Source: Actinomycetales bacterium
Lineage (GTDB): Bacteria > Actinomycetota > Actinomycetes > Actinomycetales > Cellulomonadaceae
Direction: 5' to 3'
NCBI GenBank assembly: GCA_015655615.1
Contig: JAATES010000176.1
Coordinates: 1 to 6,457, forward strand
DNA: 6,457 nt
Position 1 is the first letter of the stretch, and the number at the start of each line of letters is the position of its first letter. This document shows, piece by piece, positions 1 through 5,996 of this stretch. The notes under the pieces were generated by a model. The model saw only the letters and a list, made by a program, of their open reading frames with translations. It did no database searches and had not been told where the DNA came from. The translations under genes were made by a program, and so were the position numbers.

Positions 1-255
1 CTGGCCGACCAAGGGGACGTCGATGTGGTCCGCAAACCGGACGGCGAGAGCGTCTACCGCAGCTGCCGCCGCAGCGAGCACCACCACCACCTCATCTGCC
101 GGGGATGCGGGGCCACCGAGGAGATCGACGGGCCGAGCGTGGAGCAGTGGGCCCAGGCGGTGGGCGAAGAACACGGTTTCACCGACATCAGTCACACCAT
201 CGAGCTGTACGGACTGTGCGCCGACTGCCGGGCTGCCCGTCCCGATCCTCGATGA
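1..255 (+). CDS. zur: Zinc uptake regulator Zur (FurB), Fur family, 3' part only
   Basis: C-terminal 84 residues of a Fur-family metal-dependent repressor; the N-terminal DNA-binding domain lies left of the window, and frame 1 is open from base 1. Visible residues include a four-histidine run (visible residues 27-30) followed by CxxC (C33, C36), then a conserved His (H65) and a terminal CxxC (C73, C76) before the TGA at 253-255. The two CxxC pairs form the structural zinc site of the family, and the His-rich stretch belongs to the dimerisation and metal-sensing domain. The pattern HHHHLICRGCG, then GFTDISHTIE, then C-x-x-C closely resembles mycobacterial FurB/Zur rather than Fur or PerR, so a cytosolic zinc-responsive repressor of zinc uptake genes is the best call. 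It ends 84 bases before the ROK start used here and faces uppS across the importer cassette. The missing start prevents any comment on its promoter. Confidence 0.9.
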   Translation: MADQGDVDVVRKPDGESVYRSCRRSEHHHHLICRGCGATEEIDGPSVEQWAQAVGEEHGFTDISHTIELYGLCADCRAARPDPR

Positions 256-303
256 GCCGGATGCCCGTGACCCGGCGCAGCACCGATGCCACGTCTTCAA
301 GAG

Positions 304-333
304 TTGACGACAAGCGGACCACTGGACCAAACT
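304..333 (+). promoter_or_regulatory. Candidate promoter of the ROK regulator gene (possibly leaderless)
   Basis: TTGACG at 304-309 matches the -35 consensus at five of six positions. CAAACT at 328-333, after an 18-base spacer, is a weak -10 that keeps the A at position 2 and T at position 6. Transcription would begin at about base 340, which is exactly the A of the preferred ATG, so the message would be leaderless; no Shine-Dalgarno is visible before that ATG. This is inference from motif and spacing only. Confidence 0.35.
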
Positions 334-339
334 ACGTGC

Positions 340-1527
340 ATGCCACGCGGACGTGCGACCGTTAGTCCTATCTCCAGGGACACGGGGTCGCAACGTGCAC
401 TCCGGTCGCTGAATGTCGGCAAAGTCCTCGACACCTTGACGCAGCACGGGTCGCAGACCCAGGCCGACCTGGCACGATTGACCGGCTTGTCCCCGGGGAC
501 AGTATCGAACATCGTCCGCGAACTCGTCGACACGGCACGCGTCCGCACGGATTCGGCGATCAGTTCCGGGCGACGATCCGTCAAAGTGACCTTGGTCCCG
601 GACCCTCGCATCGTCATAGGAATCGACATCGGCCGCACGCACGTGCGCATGCTGGCCAGCGACACCAGCCACCACACCTTCGGCCGGTGCGACCGCAGCA
701 TGACCACGGAGCATCAGCCGGAGGACACGTTCCGTGCCGCCGACGAGATGCTCACCGCGATGCTGGCCGAACACTCGGTGGACCGTGATCGCGTGGTCAT
801 GTGCGGGATCGCGATACCTGCGTCTGTGGCTCCGGTCACCGGCCTCATCGTGCAGGGCTCAGTGCTGCCCCACTGGGCCGGCATCGATCTCAGCGAGGTG
901 AGCGCGCAGATCCTCGGCATCCCCACAGTCCTGGAGAACGACGCCTCCTTGGGTGCGCTCACCCAATCCAACTTCGGCCGGTACGGCAACGATCGGAATC
1001 TGGTCTACATCAAGATCGCCACCGGCATCGGTGCGGGGATCTCCTTCGGGGGCACCGTCCTGCAGTCCAGCTCCGGGCTCAACGGCGAGATCGGTCACAT
1101 CCAGGTGAGCGAGAACACCGAGATCTGCTACTGCGGCAACCGGGGCTGCCTGGAATCCCTGGCCTCGACTCGGCGCATCGTCGCTGATCTTGCCCATGTC
1201 CGCCGCGATCCCACCGTCAGTCTCGAGGACGTCATCACTGGCGCCAGGCGCGGCGACCCGGTGGTCCTGCGCATCCTGTCTGAAGCGGGCTCAGCACTCG
1301 GCAAGGTTCTGGCCAGCGTGTGCAACCTCCTGGGGCCGGACGCGATCATCCTGGGCGGTCCGCTTGCCCCGATCGGTGATCTCTTCCTCGAGTCCGTCGT
1401 CCAATCCGTCCGGCAACGCGCGCTCGCCTCGTCCTTCGCCTCGACCGAGTTCGCGGTCACCGAGTTCCCCGACGAAGACGAAGTCCGCGGAGCGTGCGCC
1501 CTCGCATTGCAGCATGTCGTCGTTTGA
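340..1527 (+). CDS. ROK-family transcriptional regulator (HTH plus sugar-kinase-like domain)
   Basis: Likely cytoplasmic sugar-responsive regulator of the adjacent importer. Numbering from ATG 340 (395 aa): a winged helix-turn-helix spans about residues 22-75, with the recognition part TQADLARLTGLSPGTVSNIV at 40-59. The ROK domain follows. It has a phosphate-binding strand DIGRTHVR at 96-103, an ENDA motif with the catalytic-type Asp at 201, GEIGH at 249-253, and the ROK zinc motif CxCGxxGCxE with Cys 263, 265 and 270 plus His 253. These are hallmark ROK positions, so sugar binding is probably intact. Start choice: an in-frame ATG at 286 would add 18 residues (413 aa), but they are unlike the family and have no ribosome site. 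ATG 340 is still ahead of the HTH and fits a leaderless promoter. It could act as repressor or activator; the ligand is not deducible. The importer operon starts 218 bases after the stop, in the same direction. Confidence 0.9.
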   Translation: MPRGRATVSPISRDTGSQRALRSLNVGKVLDTLTQHGSQTQADLARLTGLSPGTVSNIVRELVDTARVRTDSAISSGRRSVKVTLVPDPRIVIGIDIGRTHVRMLASDTSHHTFGRCDRSMTTEHQPEDTFRAADEMLTAMLAEHSVDRDRVVMCGIAIPASVAPVTGLIVQGSVLPHWAGIDLSEVSAQILGIPTVLENDASLGALTQSNFGRYGNDRNLVYIKIATGIGAGISFGGTVLQSSSGLNGEIGHIQVSENTEICYCGNRGCLESLASTRRIVADLAHVRRDPTVSLEDVITGARRGDPVVLRILSEAGSALGKVLASVCNLLGPDAIILGGPLAPIGDLFLESVVQSVRQRALASSFASTEFAVTEFPDEDEVRGACALALQHVVV

Positions 1528-1655
1528 CGTCGGGGTCCGTCGGCTGGCGCCCCGAAGCCTGCAAGCTATATCGGTACAAGTCGGACATCAGGGGCCGTAC
1601 CCTCACCGTCATGTATCAATCCAGTAACACTGTCGCCCAACCTTGCGTTCAGAGT

Positions 1656-1685
1656 TTGACTGTAGGGCCCGCGGCACCATAGCCT
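1656..1685 (+). promoter_or_regulatory. Candidate promoter of the sugar importer operon
   Basis: TTGACT at 1656-1661 matches the -35 consensus at five of six positions. The best -10 is TAGCCT at 1680-1685 after 18 bases (T1, A2, T6 kept); CATAGC at 1678-1683 after 16 bases is an alternative. Either would start the transcript near 1690-1692, leaving a very short leader that begins almost at the AGGAGG of the leader ORF. The rest of 1528-1655 shows no clear gene. It contains a weak 6-bp stem (1530-1535 with 1550-1555) that might end the ROK transcript, and a TATCAAT element at 1614-1620 without a matching -35. Confidence 0.35.
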
Positions 1686-1690
1686 CACCG

Positions 1691-1696
1691 AGGAGG
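1691..1696 (+). promoter_or_regulatory. Consensus Shine-Dalgarno AGGAGG of the leader ORF
   Basis: AGGAGG is a perfect ribosome-binding sequence, six bases ahead of the ATG at 1703. It is the strongest such site in the window, yet it is 49 bases from the start of mmsA, so it cannot serve that gene directly. It decides in favour of a real short ORF at 1703. Confidence 0.6.
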
Positions 1697-1702
1697 CCAA
1701 AG

Positions 1703-1753
1703 ATGGCCCTACCAGTTGACGTGCAACGGAGCGTGAGACAGATCGATGACTGA
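1703..1753 (+). CDS. Putative 16-codon leader peptide overlapping the mmsA start
   Basis: ATG at 1703 opens a 16-residue frame, MALPVDVQRSVRQIDD, ending at TGA 1751-1753. Its stop lies just past the mmsA ATG (1746), in a different frame, so the two reading frames overlap by eight bases. This is a classic arrangement for translational coupling: ribosomes finishing the leader could restart on mmsA, whose own GGAG (1728-1731) sits 14 bases away, further than usual. The peptide has no run of one amino acid that would indicate classical attenuation, and no recognisable family. It could be a coupling ORF, a peptide sensed in the ribosome, or chance reuse of a good ribosome site. Confidence 0.45.
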   Translation: MALPVDVQRSVRQIDD

Positions 1754-3314
1754 GAACCACGTACCCCTCGAGAAACACCACGTGATCCTTGAGATGCGGT
1801 CGATCACGAAGGAGTTCCCCGGGGTCAAGGCCCTGGACAAGGTGACTCTGAAGGTTCGCGCTGGCGAGGTCCATGCGATCTGTGGCGAGAACGGTGCTGG
1901 GAAGTCCACGTTGATGAAGGTCCTCTCGGGGGTCTATCCGCACGGCTCCTATGACGGACAGATCTTCTTCCAAGGCGAAGAGGTCAAGTTCAACACCATC
2001 CGTGCCTCAGAGAAGGCCGGAATCGCCATCATCCACCAGGAGCTGGCACTGATCCCCGAGCTCTCCATCACGGAGAACATCTACCTCGGCAATGAGGTCA
2101 AGAGCCGCGGCCTCATCGACTGGAGCCAAGCCGGCCGCCTCGCGACAGACCTGCTGGCGCGCGTCGGATTGGACATCGATCCCCAGACCCCCATCAAGAA
2201 CCTGGGCGTCGGGCAGCAGCAACTGGTGGAGATCGCCCGCGCCCTCTCCAAGGACGTCAAGCTGCTCGTGCTCGACGAGCCGACGTCAGCCCTGAACGAG
2301 GAAGACTCCGCGCACCTGCTGGATCTGCTGCGGGGACTGCGTTCCAAGGGCCTGACGTCCATCATGATCTCCCACAAGCTCAACGAGGTCGCCGCGATCT
2401 CCGACTCGATCACGATCATCCGTGACGGAGCCACGGTCGAGTCCTTCGAGGTCGTCGATGGCAACGTCGACCAGGACCGCATCATCCGCTCGATGGTCGG
2501 CCGGTCCCTCGACTCGCGGTTCCCCGACCACACACCGAAGATCGGCGAGGCGTTCTTCGAGGTGCGGAACTGGACGGTCGCGCACCCGACCATTCCCGAC
2601 CGCCTCACGTCCAAGGGCTCGAACTTCTTCGTCCGTCATGGAGAGATCGTCGGATTCGCAGGGCTCATGGGTGCCGGGCGCACCGAACTGGCTCGCTCGA
2701 TCTTCGGACGGACCTACGGACGCTACATCGACGGAGAGCTCCTCATCGATGGCAAGAGCGTTCACCTGCCCACCGTGTCGTCCGCAATCGCTCACGGACT
2801 CGCCTACGTTCCCGAGGACCGCAAGGTGCTCGGACTGAATCTGCTCGATGACATCAAGACCACCATCGTCTCGGCGGACCTCGGGCGCATCAGCAAGCAC
2901 AACGTGATCGATCGCGACCAGGAATACAGCGCGGCGGAGGGCTACCGTAAGTCTCTGCGCATCAAGGCCAACTCGGTCGACGTCGGAGTGAACACGCTCT
3001 CCGGAGGGAACCAGCAGAAGGTCGTGCTGGCCAAATGGATGTTCACGCAGCCCGAGCTCATGATCCTGGACGAGCCGACCCGCGGCATCGACGTCGGCGC
3101 GAAGTACGAGATCTACGGACTCGTGCAGCAGCTCGCCGACCAGGGCAAGGGCGTCGTCGTCATCTCCTCTGAGCTTCCCGAGCTCCTTGGCCTCTGCGAC
3201 CGGATCTACACCATCTTCGAGGGTCGGATCACCGGTGTCTTCGACAAGGCCGATGCCAGCCAGGAAAAGCTCATGGCCCGTATGACCGAGACTGTCTCAG
3301 CCACCACCCTCTGA
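1746..3314 (+). CDS. mmsA: Multiple-monosaccharide ABC importer, ATP-binding protein MmsA (GguA-like)
   Basis: Double ATPase (522 aa) that energises sugar uptake at the inner face of the membrane, CUT2 family. First nucleotide-binding domain, about residues 14-250: Walker A GENGAGKST 47-55, Q-loop Gln 98 in IHQEL, degenerate signature LGVGQ 153-157, Walker B LLVLDEPT 173-180, H-loop His 210. Second domain, about 267-510: degenerate Walker A GAGRTE 309-314 with Arg instead of Lys, canonical signature LSGGNQQK 418-425, Walker B LMILDEPT 438-445, and Ser instead of the H-loop His in ISSELPE. This asymmetry, with one competent and one impaired site, is normal for CUT2 ATPases. The pattern LSGVYPHGSYDG followed by IIHQELALIPELSITENIYLGNE points to MmsA/GguA rather than RbsA, AraG or XylG. 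Start ATG 1746 is the first possible one: an in-frame stop (1734-1736) lies just upstream. The permease start follows 26 bases after the stop. Confidence 0.93.
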   Translation: MTENHVPLEKHHVILEMRSITKEFPGVKALDKVTLKVRAGEVHAICGENGAGKSTLMKVLSGVYPHGSYDGQIFFQGEEVKFNTIRASEKAGIAIIHQELALIPELSITENIYLGNEVKSRGLIDWSQAGRLATDLLARVGLDIDPQTPIKNLGVGQQQLVEIARALSKDVKLLVLDEPTSALNEEDSAHLLDLLRGLRSKGLTSIMISHKLNEVAAISDSITIIRDGATVESFEVVDGNVDQDRIIRSMVGRSLDSRFPDHTPKIGEAFFEVRNWTVAHPTIPDRLTSKGSNFFVRHGEIVGFAGLMGAGRTELARSIFGRTYGRYIDGELLIDGKSVHLPTVSSAIAHGLAYVPEDRKVLGLNLLDDIKTTIVSADLGRISKHNVIDRDQEYSAAEGYRKSLRIKANSVDVGVNTLSGGNQQKVVLAKWMFTQPELMILDEPTRGIDVGAKYEIYGLVQQLADQGKGVVVISSELPELLGLCDRIYTIFEGRITGVFDKADASQEKLMARMTETVSATTL

Positions 3315-3326
3315 CAACGAAATTCG

Positions 3327-3332
3327 AAGGAA
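3327..3332 (+). promoter_or_regulatory. Ribosome-binding site that decides the mmsB start
   Basis: AAGGAA lies nine bases after its core GGA from ATG 3341, but only three bases from the in-frame TTG at 3335. The spacing supports ATG 3341 and argues against the TTG. Confidence 0.6.
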
Positions 3333-3340
3333 ACTTGACG

Positions 3341-4639
3341 ATGAAGTCCATTAAGCAACTCCTCGGCGGCGATACTCGCCAATATGGCATGGTGGTCGCC
3401 TTGATCGCCTTGATCGCCTTCTTCCAGATCAAGACCGATGGCAAGGTCTTGACCTCAACCAACGCGATCAACGTGATCAACGGCAATGCCTACGTGTTCA
3501 TCATTGCCATCGGAATGGTGATGGTCATCGTCATCGGCCAGATCGACCTCGCAGTCGGTTCTGTCGCCGCCGTCGTGGCCTACGTGGTGGCATTGTCTAT
3601 CCGTGACTGGGGAGTCCCGTGGTGGGTGGGCGTCCTGCTCGGATTGCTCACGGGAATGATCATTGGTGCATGGCAGGGATTCTGGTTAGCCTATGTGGGT
3701 ATAGCAGGCTTCATCACGACGCTAGCCGGTCAGATGCTCTTCCGTGGAATTCAGCAGTACATCGGAAAGGCGACGGCGACCCCGGTTCCCAAGGAGGTCA
3801 AGTACCTCGGATCAGGCGTGCTGCCGCAGTGGGGGCCCGACACGGGGCTCAACAACTCCACTCTTCTGCTCGGCGTTCTCGCAGTGGCTTTCGTCGTCTG
3901 GGTTGAGATCCGCAAGCGCAACAAGCTCCGCAAGCTCAACGCGAGCGTGCCGCCCATCTATCTGCCGGTCATTCGCATCGTCATCCTCGCCGCTCTGATC
4001 GGCTATGCCACGTACCTCTTCGGTTCCGGATCCACCGCTGCGGGCGAGAGCCTGTCCTTCCCCGTGGCCGGTGTGATCGTGGCGGTCCTCGTCATCGTCT
4101 ACCACTTCATCACCCAGCGGACCCCTATCGGGCGCGCTGTGTACGCCGTCGGTGGTAACAAGATCGCTGCCGGACTGACGGGAATCAATGTTCGCCGGAC
4201 TTACTTCCTCACGATGGCGAATGTGTCATTTCTTGCCGCCATCGCCGGCGTCGTCGGCGTGGGCCGCTCCGGTGCCGCAGGAGGAACCGACGGAACCAAC
4301 TGGGAGCTTGACGCGATCACCGCAGTGTTCATCGGTGGAGCCGCGGTTTCCGGTGGTATCGGAACGGTCATGGGCACCGTTGTCGGTGGCCTGGTGATGG
4401 CCTTCCTCAACAATGGCCTGAACCTCATCGGTGCCGGCGCCGACATCACCAAGATCACCAAGGGTCTCGTGTTGCTGGCGGCCGTCGCGTTCGACGTCTA
4501 CAATAAGTCGCAGAACAAGCCGTCGATCACTGGAGCCCTTGCACGCGGACTACACATTTCACGCGGCAAGAAATCTGACGGACCTGCGGGCCCTTCGGAG
4601 GTTGTCACGCCAGATCCAGCCGGGACGGCTAGCAAGTAG
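3341..4639 (+). CDS. mmsB: Multiple-monosaccharide ABC importer, permease MmsB (GguB-like)
   Basis: Integral membrane permease (432 aa from ATG 3341) that forms the sugar channel as a dimer and is driven by MmsA. Roughly ten or eleven hydrophobic segments are visible, among them residues 16-27, 49-66, 73-86, 95-111, 174-188, 206-228, 241-256, 289-308, 325-354 and 371-386. Family motifs: IGQIDLAVGS at 65-74, typical of BPD_transp_2 permeases of ribose/xylose/multi-sugar systems, and the cytoplasmic coupling loop GRAVYAVGGNKIAAGLTGI at 264-282. A long basic cytoplasmic insert around 189-203 (EIRKRNKLRKLN) is typical of MmsB/XylH and longer than in RbsC. The C-terminal 40 residues are hydrophilic. 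The 5' third is less GC-biased than its neighbours, with a TTA leucine codon at 3686-3688 and a tandem 9-base repeat (GCCTTGATC, 3398-3415) in the first membrane segment. It follows mmsA by 26 bases and is surely cotranscribed with it. Confidence 0.92.
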   Translation: MKSIKQLLGGDTRQYGMVVALIALIAFFQIKTDGKVLTSTNAINVINGNAYVFIIAIGMVMVIVIGQIDLAVGSVAAVVAYVVALSIRDWGVPWWVGVLLGLLTGMIIGAWQGFWLAYVGIAGFITTLAGQMLFRGIQQYIGKATATPVPKEVKYLGSGVLPQWGPDTGLNNSTLLLGVLAVAFVVWVEIRKRNKLRKLNASVPPIYLPVIRIVILAALIGYATYLFGSGSTAAGESLSFPVAGVIVAVLVIVYHFITQRTPIGRAVYAVGGNKIAAGLTGINVRRTYFLTMANVSFLAAIAGVVGVGRSGAAGGTDGTNWELDAITAVFIGGAAVSGGIGTVMGTVVGGLVMAFLNNGLNLIGAGADITKITKGLVLLAAVAFDVYNKSQNKPSITGALARGLHISRGKKSDGPAGPSEVVTPDPAGTASK

Positions 4640-4663
4640 CCCGAGGCATTCAGTCTCTCTACC

Positions 4664-4687
4664 AGGGGGAGGCCATCACCCTCCCCT
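4664..4687 (+). terminator. Intra-operon hairpin 1 (partial terminator or RNA-stability element)
   Basis: AGGGGGAGG (4664-4672) pairs with CCTCCCCT (4680-4687), leaving one G bulged and a seven-base loop. The eight pairs are mostly GC, so the stem is very stable. Only three T follow, after a few bases (4691-4693), so full termination is doubtful. Position after the permease and before the binding protein suits a partial terminator or a 5'-protecting structure for the chvE message. Confidence 0.5.
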
Positions 4688-4694
4688 CTGTTTC

Positions 4695-4712
4695 GCACCC
4701 AATGCCGGGTGC
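4695..4712 (+). terminator. Intra-operon hairpin 2
   Basis: GCACCC (4695-4700) and GGGTGC (4707-4712) form a perfect six-pair stem with a six-base loop, AATGCC. It begins seven bases after hairpin 1 and ends 20 bases before the chvE ATG, so the ribosome site stays outside the stem. No T run follows, so a 5'-end stabiliser or processing stop for the chvE transcript is as likely as a terminator. Confidence 0.4.
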
Positions 4713-4732
4713 ACAACACGAAAGATGGTCCC

Positions 4733-5869
4733 ATGAAGAAGATCACAGTCGCCATTACGGCACTGGCTGCGACGGGCGCACTCGCGCTCGCTGGCTGCTC
4801 CAGTGACGAGGGCAGCAAGTCCAGCTCTCCCGCAGCTACCAGCTCGTCAGCTGCGCCCACCGCAGGCGCGGGCTTCGATGCCGGCGCCACCATCGGTGTC
4901 GCTCTTCCGCAGAAGACTTCCGAGAACTGGGTTCTCGCCGAGAAGCTCTTCAATGACGACCTGACCGCGGCTGGCTTCAAGCCGGTCGTGCAGTTCGCCG
5001 CAGGCGGCGTGCAGGACCAGCAGTCGCAGATCGACTCGCTCGTCCAGCAGGGTGCGAAGGTCATCGTCATCGGCGCCCTTGATGGGTCGCAGCTCGGTAC
5101 CCAGGTTGAGGCCGCTGCCGCGGCCGGCGTCAAGATCATCGCGTACGACCGCCTGATCCAGAACACCGAGGCCGTCGACCTGTACATCGCGTACGACAAC
5201 TACAAGGTCGGCGAGTTGCAGGGCCAGTCACTGCTCGACGGACTGGCTGCCCGCAAGTGTGACAAGACCAAGTGGAACATCGAGCTCATCGCCGGATCCA
5301 ACGACGACGCGAACTCGAAGCCGTTCTTCGAAGGTGCCATGAGCATCCTGCAGCCGAAGATCGATGATGGCACGCTGACCATCGTCTCCGGACAGAACAC
5401 CCAGGCCCAGGCCGCCACCGAGGGCTGGGACCCGAAGAACGCACAGTCCCGCATGGACTCGATCATCTCCGCCAACTACACCGGCGGCGTGACCCTCGAC
5501 GGCGTGCTCTCCCCGAACGACACCCTGGCCCGTGCGGCCATCGAGTCGGCCACGCAGGCCGGCCTCGACACCCCCGTGCTGACCGGACAGGACTCCGAGG
5601 TTGAGTCGGTCAAGTCGATCGCAGAGGGCAAGCAGTACTCGACGATCTACAAGGACACCCGCGCACTCGTCGCCAAGACCATCGACCAGATCAAGCTCGC
5701 TCAGGCCGGCACTGCGTTCGAGGTCAACGACAACGAGTCGTACAACAACGGTGTCAAGGTCGTTCCTGCCTACCTGCTGACCCCGCAGATCGTCACCAAG
5801 GACAACGCTGAAGAGGTCTGGGCTCAGGACGATACCCTGCTGTCGACCTTCAAGTCTGCACTTGGCTGA
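4733..5869 (+). CDS. chvE: Multiple-monosaccharide ABC importer, lipoprotein sugar-binding protein (ChvE-like)
   Basis: Extracytoplasmic receptor that hands sugar to MmsB. From ATG 4733 it has 378 aa. A lipoprotein signal has Lys 2-3, a hydrophobic core, and the lipobox LAGC with the lipidated Cys at 22. A Ser/Ala/Pro-rich linker (23-48) follows, then a type I periplasmic-binding fold (Peripla_BP_4) over about 50-350. Stretches matching ChvE: GVALPQKTSENW near 55-66, IIAYDRLI 135-142, YDNYKVG 154-160, WDPKNAQSRMD 232-242, VLSPNDTLA 258-266, GQDSEVESVKSI 285-296, YSTIYKDTRAL 302-312 and NNGVKVVPAYLL 338-349. ChvE proteins bind several aldoses such as glucose, galactose, xylose and arabinose, so the exact ligand here is open. 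An in-frame GTG at 4709 would add eight residues ahead of the signal peptide and is rejected. The ribosome site is weak (AAAGATGG, 4721-4728). All lysines use AAG, suggesting high expression. It is the last gene of the operon. Confidence 0.93.
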   Translation: MKKITVAITALAATGALALAGCSSDEGSKSSSPAATSSSAAPTAGAGFDAGATIGVALPQKTSENWVLAEKLFNDDLTAAGFKPVVQFAAGGVQDQQSQIDSLVQQGAKVIVIGALDGSQLGTQVEAAAAAGVKIIAYDRLIQNTEAVDLYIAYDNYKVGELQGQSLLDGLAARKCDKTKWNIELIAGSNDDANSKPFFEGAMSILQPKIDDGTLTIVSGQNTQAQAATEGWDPKNAQSRMDSIISANYTGGVTLDGVLSPNDTLARAAIESATQAGLDTPVLTGQDSEVESVKSIAEGKQYSTIYKDTRALVAKTIDQIKLAQAGTAFEVNDNESYNNGVKVVPAYLLTPQIVTKDNAEEVWAQDDTLLSTFKSALG

Positions 5870-5879
5870 TCGAAGCTGA

Positions 5880-5913
5880 GGTGAGAGCCACCTGAATCCG
5901 GGGGCTCTCCACC
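5880..5913 (+). terminator. Stem-loop just after chvE (probable operon terminator, first part)
   Basis: GGTGAGAGCC (5880-5889) pairs with GGCTCTCCACC (5903-5913), with one bulged C and a 13-base loop. It begins ten bases after the chvE stop. No T run follows. It may end transcription together with the palindrome downstream, or protect the 3' end of the message. Confidence 0.5.
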
Positions 5914-5924
5914 GAGGTGAATAG

Positions 5925-5967
5925 CAAGACGAGTGCCCTGGCTGTCACAGCCAGGGCACTCGTCTTG
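5925..5967. terminator. Long bidirectional terminator palindrome between chvE and uppS
   Basis: Two perfectly complementary 21-base arms (5925-5945 and 5947-5967) flank a single C; physically this is a stem of about 20 pairs with a three-base loop. The arm starts CAAGACGAGTG and ends GGCTGT. It lies 55 bases after the chvE stop and 29 bases beyond the uppS stop on the other strand, so it can terminate both converging transcripts. Neither side has a clear T run, which is common for actinobacterial terminators. Confidence 0.75.
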
Positions 5968-5996
5968 TGCGGGAGGTGCTTCGAGGCGGCTGTGGA

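Noticed and set aside
256..276. GCCGG...CCGGC stem after zur as a terminator
   Set aside because: Only five pairs with an eleven-base loop and no T run; weak and common by chance in GC-rich DNA.
1601..1690. Direct repeat CCTCACCG (1601-1608 and 1683-1690) as an operator pair
   Set aside because: Eight bases only, no symmetry, and one copy lies in the predicted promoter start region; chance is a sufficient explanation.
2286..2900. Minus-strand 204-residue open frame inside mmsA
   Set aside because: Shadow of the mmsA codon bias; low-complexity Asp/Glu/Val-rich product and no ribosome site or motif.
3335..3340. TTG start for mmsB
   Set aside because: Only three bases from the ribosome site core; ATG 3341 has the proper spacing.
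3398..3419. Tandem GCCTTGATC repeat as a possible phase-variation tract
   Set aside because: Only two copies of nine bases, a multiple of three, encoding part of a hydrophobic membrane segment; a copy change would not shift the frame.
4709..4732. GTG start extending chvE by eight residues
   Set aside because: It would place polar residues ahead of a normal lipoprotein signal peptide and lies in the hairpin 2 stem; ATG 4733 gives a standard signal sequence.
4725..4736. Three-codon ORF ATG GTC CCA TGA overlapping the chvE start
   Set aside because: Too short to distinguish from chance and without its own ribosome site; not comparable to the leader ORF before mmsA.
4498..5199. Minus-strand 233-residue open frame across the mmsB end and chvE start
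   Set aside because: It is antisense to two firmly identified genes, has no family resemblance, and open antisense frames are expected at this GC bias.
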